The notes under the pieces: model-generated
Seen by the model: the letters and a program-made list of their open reading frames with translations, nothing else
Told to the model about the DNA's origin: nothing
Database searches by the model: none
Shown: one piece after another, positions 6,341 to 10,689 of the stretch
Position numbering within the stretch: the stretch's first letter is position 1
Layout: each line of letters opens with the position of its first letter
Origin: Acholeplasmataceae bacterium
GTDB taxonomy: Bacteria; Bacillota_I; Bacilli_A; ML615J-28; CAG-698
Reading direction: 5' to 3'
Length of the DNA stretch: 10,689 bases
Assembly: GCA_012841765.1 (NCBI GenBank)
Contig: DUUA01000076.1
Span: 1 to 10,689, forward strand
Program-made: the position numbers and the translations under genes

Positions 6341-7711
6341 ATGAAATTTATACCTAGTTTGGATAAAAACTTTTATCCTATAGTTATGGTTTTAGAAGAG
6401 TATGAAGAAAAAGTAAAATCATGCAAAGAAAAGAATGAATTAGTAATTTGTGTTGAAAGGAATGATGGCTATAATTATATTTATAAAAATGATATCTTTA
6501 AAGATAATACTGGCCATGACGAAGAGACATTTATTTTATTCGAAAGAATAATAAAAACTATTTTATATTTAGCTGGTGGTTATAAAATTATAATAAGTGG
6601 GTCAAAAGAATTTTTCAAAAAAATCAAAGAAACTTACGCATTAAAAGGCGAAAGAAAATTTGATGTTGGTTTTATGGAACAAGTTTATGAAAACAAGTTT
6701 GAAGTTTTATACGAAGAAGATTCAACTAAACTAGTATTAAAAGAAGAAAAAATTGTTATTAATAATGATTTATCTGGAAATAGAATAGGTTTTGATGCTG
6801 GTGGAAGTGATAGAAAAGTATCAGCTGTTGTTGATGGCAAAATTTTATTTAGTGAAGAAACTGTTTGGAATCCAAAAATAAATTCAGATCCTTCTTATCA
6901 TTATCAAGGTATTTTGGAATCTATGAAAAAAGCTGCATCATATATGGATAATAAAGTAGATGCAATTGGGGTATCAAGTGCGGGAATTTATATAAATAAC
7001 AAAACGATGATGGCTTCTTTATTCCTCCAAGTAGGAAAAGATGATTTCCAAAAAACTGTAAAAAATATCTATATTAATGTAGCAAAAGAATTTGGCGATG
7101 TTCCTTTAGTTGTTGCTAATGATGGTGATGTTGCAGCACTTGCTGGAGCAAAAAGCTTGAATGATACTGGAGTATTAGGCATTGCAATGGGTACAAGTGA
7201 GGCTGTAGGCTATGTTGATTTAGATGGCAATATTAAAGGATGGCTAAATGAATTAGCATTTGTTCCTATTGATTTAAATAAAGATTCATTAATTGATGAA
7301 TGGAGTGGAGATATTGGTTGTGGAGTTAAATATTTCTCACAAGATTCTGTGATAAAACTTGCTGAAAATAACGGTTTTAAATTTGAAGAAGGATTAACTC
7401 CAGCTCAAAAATTAAAAGTTATTCAAAAACTTAATGATAATAATGATACTTTTGCTAATGAGATTTTTGAAAATATTGGAGTTTATCTAGCATATGGATT
7501 ATCTTATTATTCAAAATTTTATTCATTAAAACATGTTTTATTATTAGGAAGAGTTGTAAGCGGTAAAGGTGGAGATACGATATTAGATATTTGTAGAAGC
7601 ATATTACCGGAGATTAATTCTGAGTTAACTAATTTAGTAGTTGAATTACCTGATGAAAAAACAAGAAGAGTTGGACAATCAGAAGCAGCTGCTATGTTGC
7701 CTACTCTTTAG
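6341..7711 (+). CDS. ROK-family kinase-like protein with N-terminal extension and no ROK zinc motif
   Basis: The protein has 456 aa, about 150 longer than a standard ROK sugar kinase. Residues 1-145 form an extension with a conserved-looking segment (K-I-I-I-S-G near 82-87, D-V-G-F-M near 108-112). The ASKHA-fold kinase part follows. Phosphate-1 is G-F-D-A-G-G-S-D-R-K (150-159), the catalytic-region motif is A-N-D-G-D-V-A-A-L (259-267, D261 the likely base), phosphate-2 is A-M-G-T-S-E-A (282-288), and the adenosine-side loop is L-L-L-G-R-V-V-S-G-K-G-G (400-411). The usual C-x-C-G-x-x-G-C zinc cluster is missing; instead there is D-E-W-S-G-D-I-G-C-G (319-328). Similar long ROK proteins occur in Bacillota (recollection), but I know no established substrate. 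It lies 2 bases after greA with AAGGAG (6325-6330) as its ribosome binding site, and 9 bases before asnA. A sugar or amino-sugar kinase is the default guess. Confidence 0.72.
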   Translation: MKFIPSLDKNFYPIVMVLEEYEEKVKSCKEKNELVICVERNDGYNYIYKNDIFKDNTGHDEETFILFERIIKTILYLAGGYKIIISGSKEFFKKIKETYALKGERKFDVGFMEQVYENKFEVLYEEDSTKLVLKEEKIVINNDLSGNRIGFDAGGSDRKVSAVVDGKILFSEETVWNPKINSDPSYHYQGILESMKKAASYMDNKVDAIGVSSAGIYINNKTMMASLFLQVGKDDFQKTVKNIYINVAKEFGDVPLVVANDGDVAALAGAKSLNDTGVLGIAMGTSEAVGYVDLDGNIKGWLNELAFVPIDLNKDSLIDEWSGDIGCGVKYFSQDSVIKLAENNGFKFEEGLTPAQKLKVIQKLNDNNDTFANEIFENIGVYLAYGLSYYSKFYSLKHVLLLGRVVSGKGGDTILDICRSILPEINSELTNLVVELPDEKTRRVGQSEAAAMLPTL

Positions 7712-7720
7712 GAAAAAGAC

Positions 7721-8725
7721 ATGAGTGTTTTCATACCAAAAGATTATGTAAGTAAATTAAGTTTATTAGAAACTCAATATGCAATTAAAATTGCTAAAGA
7801 TAATTTTGAAAAGAAATTAGCTGATAAATTGTCGTTATTTAGAGTGTCAGCGCCGCTTTTTGTTTATCCTGAAACGGGATTAAATGATAATTTAAGTGGT
7901 GGCGAGAGACCTGTAAGTTTTGAAATAAAAGATACCAAAAAATATGCAGAGATTGTTCATTCTCTCGCAAAATGGAAAAGATATGCTTTAGGAAAATATA
8001 AAATATCATGTTATAATGGTATTTACACTGATATGAATGCTATTAGAAGAGATGAAGAATTAGATAATTTACATTCTATTTATGTAGATCAATGGGATTG
8101 GGAAAAAGTAATTTCAAAAAAAGATAGAACGAAAGAGTATTTAATGGAAGAAGTAGTAAAAATTGCTGAAGCTTTAAGCGAAACAAAAGAAATCCTTCTT
8201 AAAAAATACAAACAATTAAGTTTCCCAATAACGAGTGAAGTGTTTTTTATAACATCTGAAGAGTTATTAAAAATGTACCCAAATAATACGCCAAGGGAAC
8301 GTGAAAATTTAATTTGCGAAAAAATGAATACTGTTTTCATTATTGGAATTGGTGATAAATTATCTAATGGTCAAAGTCACGATAATAGAGCTCCAGATTA
8401 TGATGATTGGAGTTTAAATGGTGATTTACTTATTTGGCATCCACTATTACAAGTTGGTGTTGAATTATCTTCAATGGGTATTAGAGTTGATAAGGAAGCA
8501 TTGGTTAATCAATGTGAAATGGCAAACTCTCTGGATAGATTAAAACTTTCTTTTCATAAATCTATATTAGATGATTTACTTCCATTATCTATAGGTGGTG
8601 GAATAGGACAATCTAGATTATGCTTAGTTTTGTTAGAAAAAATTCACATAGGTGAAGTACAAGCTTCTATTTGGTCAGAAGAAGATATGAGTACTTTTAT
8701 AAAAAATCAATTAAACATTTTGTAA
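7721..8725 (+). CDS. asnA: Aspartate-ammonia ligase (asparagine synthetase A)
   Basis: The protein has 334 aa, matching the ~330-residue AsnA family, a class II aminoacyl-tRNA-synthetase fold that makes asparagine from aspartate, ammonia and ATP. Diagnostic segments are all present: D-N-L-S-G-G-E (56-62), H-S-L-A-K-W-K-R (80-87), Y-V-D-Q-W-D-W-E (121-128), R-A-P-D-Y-D-D-W (223-230), E-L-S-S-M-G-I-R-V-D (248-257) and the class II motif 3-like G-G-G-I-G-Q-S-R (292-299). No deletion or frameshift is seen. The ATG at 7721 has only a modest ribosome binding site, TAGGAAA (7709-7715), overlapping the stop of the ROK gene, so translation probably depends on coupling. It is the last gene of the greA unit, closed by a strong terminator. 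Confidence 0.97.
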   Translation: MSVFIPKDYVSKLSLLETQYAIKIAKDNFEKKLADKLSLFRVSAPLFVYPETGLNDNLSGGERPVSFEIKDTKKYAEIVHSLAKWKRYALGKYKISCYNGIYTDMNAIRRDEELDNLHSIYVDQWDWEKVISKKDRTKEYLMEEVVKIAEALSETKEILLKKYKQLSFPITSEVFFITSEELLKMYPNNTPRERENLICEKMNTVFIIGIGDKLSNGQSHDNRAPDYDDWSLNGDLLIWHPLLQVGVELSSMGIRVDKEALVNQCEMANSLDRLKLSFHKSILDDLLPLSIGGGIGQSRLCLVLLEKIHIGEVQASIWSEEDMSTFIKNQLNIL

Positions 8726-8756
8726 AATAAAATAGCAAATGCTATTTTATTTTTTT
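8724..8756 (+). terminator. Intrinsic terminator after asnA
   Basis: A 13-bp perfect stem (8724-8736 with 8741-8753) closes a 4-nt AAAT loop. The core is ATAAAATAGC / GCTATTTTAT. A continuous T-run at 8750-8756 follows. The left arm begins inside the asnA stop codon. The T-run ends in the -35 region of the next promoter, so termination and initiation are back to back. Confidence 0.85.
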
Positions 8757-8782
8757 ACTTTTATCTTAAAATAAGATATAAT
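8754..8782 (+). promoter_or_regulatory. Promoter of the yqeG-yqeH-yqeK operon with an internal palindrome
   Basis: The -35 TTTACT (8754-8759) and -10 TATAAT (8777-8782) are 17 bp apart. The spacer is almost filled by a perfect palindrome, TATCTTA-AAA-TAAGATA (8762-8778), a possible repressor site. The start would be near 8789, inside or next to the ribosome binding site AAGGAG (8788-8793). If only this promoter is used, the mRNA would be nearly leaderless; this makes the exact start uncertain. Confidence 0.55.
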
Positions 8783-8800
8783 CATATAAGGAGATACGCC

Positions 8801-9367
8801 ATGACATTATTATTTTTTAAAACAAAAAATTTTATTCCTAATTTATATTATGAGGATTTTTCTAAAATAGATTTTCTTAAATTGCAAGAAAAAGGCAAAA
8901 CTATTATTTTTTTAGATATTGATAATACAATTATGTCATATTGTGAAAAGAGGCCTAATGCTGATATTTTAAATAATATTAATAATGCGGTCAAATTAGG
9001 ATTTGAAATCATTCTTGTTTCTAATAATAATAAACAAAGGGTAGGAGATTTTGCTGAAATAATGAATTTTAGATTTGTTTACAGAGCTATGAAACCTTTT
9101 AAAGTAGGATTTAAGAAAGCTTTAAAATTAGTTAATAATGAAAGTAAAGAGAATATAATTTTCATTGGTGATCAACTGATGACAGATGTTTTTGGAGCTA
9201 ATCGAATGGGTATTGATAATATATTGGTTAAACCACTTAAAACTTCATCAGAACATTGGTATACTAAGATTAATAGATGTTTAGAAAATTCAGTTTTAAA
9301 AAGTATAAGAAAAAAAGATGAAGAAATGTTTAATAAAATTATGAGGGGTAAAGAAAATGAAAAATAA
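8801..9367 (+). CDS. yqeG: YqeG-family HAD-superfamily (subclass IIIA) phosphatase
   Basis: The protein has 188 aa, the usual size for YqeG. HAD motif I is F-L-D-I-D-N-T (37-43), with nucleophile D39 and acid/base D41. Motif II is V-S-N-N-N (73-77), S74. Motif III is K98 in M-K-P-F. Motif IV is I-G-D-Q-L-M-T-D-V (122-130) with D124 and D129. All catalytic positions are intact, so an active phosphatase is expected; I know no firmly established physiological substrate. The ribosome binding site is AAGGAG, 7 bases before the ATG. The gene overlaps yqeH by 11 bases, and the yqeG-yqeH pair is a strongly conserved Bacillota arrangement that points to a role near ribosome assembly or nucleotide metabolism. 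Confidence 0.93.
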   Translation: MTLLFFKTKNFIPNLYYEDFSKIDFLKLQEKGKTIIFLDIDNTIMSYCEKRPNADILNNINNAVKLGFEIILVSNNNKQRVGDFAEIMNFRFVYRAMKPFKVGFKKALKLVNNESKENIIFIGDQLMTDVFGANRMGIDNILVKPLKTSSEHWYTKINRCLENSVLKSIRKKDEEMFNKIMRGKENEK

Positions 9368-10451
9368 ATGTGATGGTTGCGGAGCAATTGTACAGTTTAC
9401 GGATAAAGATAAACCTGGATATATTAAATCGGATGTATACTATAGTAATCCAGATAATTTTTTATGTGAAAGATGTTATAATTTAATTCATTATAATAAA
9501 AACCAAAAGATTTTATTAAATGAAGGGCAATTTAAAAGCAATCTAAATCAAATTGGACAAAGTAATGGCTTAGTTGTTTTAATAGTAGATATTGTAGATA
9601 TTACTGGATCTTTTAATTTAGATTATTTTAAATATTTTAAAAACAATGATATAATTTTAGTTTTTAATAAATATGATTTAATAGCTAATTATGCTTCAAT
9701 TGGGAGAATAAAAACTTATCTAAGAGATTACTTACGCGACATTGATTTATATTTCAGAGATTTAACAATTATTTCTAAAGATAATAAACACGATATTGAA
9801 CGATTAATTAATTTAATTTTAAGGTATAAAAACGAACGTGATATTTATTTTGTTGGAGTAAGTAATGTAGGTAAAAGCAGTATTATCAATAAAATAATTG
9901 AACATTATAATATTAAAGAAAATACTATTACTGTTTCAAATAAATTAGGAACAACACTTGATTTTATTAAAATTCCTTTATTAGATAAAACATATTTATT
10001 TGATACTCCAGGTATTATCAATAAACATCAAGCTACTTATTATTTAGATTCTAATGATATTAACATAGTAATTCCTAATAAAACTTTGAAACCACGAATA
10101 TATCAAATTAAAAGAGATTGTGCTTTGATGTTTGGGAGATTTGGGTATTTAAAATTTAATGATTTTAAAGGTTCTGTTGTCTTTTATTTAAATAATTTCC
10201 TTCCAATTCATAAAACTAATCTTGAAAAAGTTGATGATTTTTATAAATCTGGTCATTATGATATACTAAAAGTACCTAATGAACTTAATGATCAAGAATA
10301 TGGGATTTTAAAAGAAGTAAAATTAGAGATTTATGGAGAAAGAGATTTGTGCATTAGTGGCTTAGGTTTTATAAAAATAAAAGGTGAAGGCACTATAAAT
10401 TTATTATTAAAAGAAATGATTGATTTTGAAGAAAGAGATGTTATGATCTAA
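9357..10451 (+). CDS. yqeH: Circularly permuted ribosome-biogenesis GTPase YqeH
   Basis: The protein has 364 aa. The N-terminal zinc finger has C5-x2-C8 and C37-x2-C40. The GTPase domain is permuted, with motif G4 N-K-Y-D (104-107) first, followed by G1 G-V-S-N-V-G-K-S (167-174), a G2-like G-T-T (198-200) and G3 D-T-P-G (216-219). This order is characteristic of the YqeH/YlqF/RsgA group. The C-terminal part (about 230-364) is the RNA-binding-like domain, including I-S-G-L-G-F-I (333-339). YqeH acts in assembly of the 30S ribosomal subunit in Bacillus. The ATG at 9357 has GAGGGG (9343-9348) upstream inside yqeG. The stop overlaps the yqeK start by one base (TAATG), so the three genes are translationally coupled. 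Confidence 0.96.
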   Translation: MKNKCDGCGAIVQFTDKDKPGYIKSDVYYSNPDNFLCERCYNLIHYNKNQKILLNEGQFKSNLNQIGQSNGLVVLIVDIVDITGSFNLDYFKYFKNNDIILVFNKYDLIANYASIGRIKTYLRDYLRDIDLYFRDLTIISKDNKHDIERLINLILRYKNERDIYFVGVSNVGKSSIINKIIEHYNIKENTITVSNKLGTTLDFIKIPLLDKTYLFDTPGIINKHQATYYLDSNDINIVIPNKTLKPRIYQIKRDCALMFGRFGYLKFNDFKGSVVFYLNNFLPIHKTNLEKVDDFYKSGHYDILKVPNELNDQEYGILKEVKLEIYGERDLCISGLGFIKIKGEGTINLLLKEMIDFEERDVMI

Positions 10452-10689
10452 TGATTTATGATTTAGAAGAAATAAAGATTAAAGTATATAATAAATTTAT
10501 GGCTTCTAATAATTTAGAAAAATTAGAGCGTTTTAATCATACTATTAGAGTAATGGAAATTGCTGAAAAAATTATTAAAAAAAATAATTTAAAAATTGAC
10601 TTAAATAAAGCTAAGACAGCAGCATTAATCCATGATTATGCTAAATTTTATAGTAACGATGAACTGTTAACTTATGCTATTGCGAAAAA
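10451..10689 (+). CDS. yqeK: YqeK-like HD-domain Ap4A hydrolase (partial, C-terminus outside window)
   Basis: An open frame of 79 codons runs off the right edge. It contains R-F-N-H-T-I-R-V-M (27-35), with H30, and A-A-L-I-H-D-Y-A-K (57-65), with the H61-D62 pair. This is the spacing and wording of the YqeK branch of the HD superfamily ('R-x-x-H-T...A-A-L-L-H-D-Y-A-K'). YqeK proteins have been described as symmetrical diadenosine tetraphosphate hydrolases with a metal centre. The start ATG shares one base with the yqeH stop. A weak purine-rich ribosome binding site (about 10430-10439) lies within yqeH. Met17 is an alternative start but would break the coupling. In Bacillus, aroE, yhbY and nadD lie between yqeH and yqeK; here they are absent. 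Confidence 0.88.
   Translation, partial: MIYDLEEIKIKVYNKFMASNNLEKLERFNHTIRVMEIAEKIIKKNNLKIDLNKAKTAALIHDYAKFYSNDELLTYAIAK

Noticed and set aside
8089..8340. Minus-strand open frame of 83 aa inside asnA
   Set aside because: It is a shadow of the conserved AsnA coding sequence with no supporting motif.
9172..9387. Minus-strand open frame of 71 aa across the yqeG-yqeH overlap
   Set aside because: It is antisense to the conserved HAD motif IV and the yqeH start, with low-complexity hydrophobic content; not a credible gene.

Overview
The window is strongly AT-rich and densely coded. All twelve full or clearly identified genes lie on the + strand. The protein families and gene orders are those of low-GC Gram-positives (Bacillota and their wall-less relatives). 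Every tryptophan is TGG and no reading frame contains TGA, so this is not a Mycoplasma-type code-4 genome. The best guess is an Acholeplasma-, Izemoplasma- or Erysipelotrichia-like bacterium. This taxonomic call is inference from composition and synteny.

Layout. (1) 1-1641: the 3' end of folC, a hairpin that buries the radC ribosome binding site, radC, and a YgjP-like zinc metalloprotease. (2) 1642-3003: a promoter framed by an 11-bp perfect inverted repeat, then an HTH regulator with a long helical-repeat C-terminus (RRNPP/PlcR-like). (3) 3004-5760: a promoter and three overlapping genes, trmR-trhP1-trhP2. These hydroxylate and then methylate the wobble uridine (U34) of tRNAs to give ho5U and mo5U. 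(4) 5779-8756: a promoter, greA (transcript-cleavage factor), an atypical ROK-family kinase-like protein, asnA (ammonia-dependent asparagine synthetase) and a strong intrinsic terminator. (5) 8754-10689: a promoter containing a palindrome, then yqeG, yqeH (circularly permuted 30S-assembly GTPase) and the start of yqeK (HD-domain Ap4A hydrolase).

Most of this is conserved housekeeping: folate, DNA repair, tRNA modification, transcription fidelity, asparagine synthesis and ribosome assembly. Compared with the Bacillus subtilis orders yrrM-yrrN-yrrO-udk-greA and yqeG-yqeH-aroE-yhbY-nadD-yqeK, the same clusters are present but condensed: udk, aroE, yhbY and nadD are missing from their usual places.

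Four promoters can be read, all with exactly 17 bp between -35 and -10. The points most worth a second look are the hairpin covering the radC ribosome binding site, the operator-like inverted repeat in front of the HTH regulator, the zinc-motif-less ROK protein paired with asnA, and the complete absence of TGA. I see no mobile element, CRISPR array, tRNA or rRNA gene, and nothing I can defend as a wholly new system.
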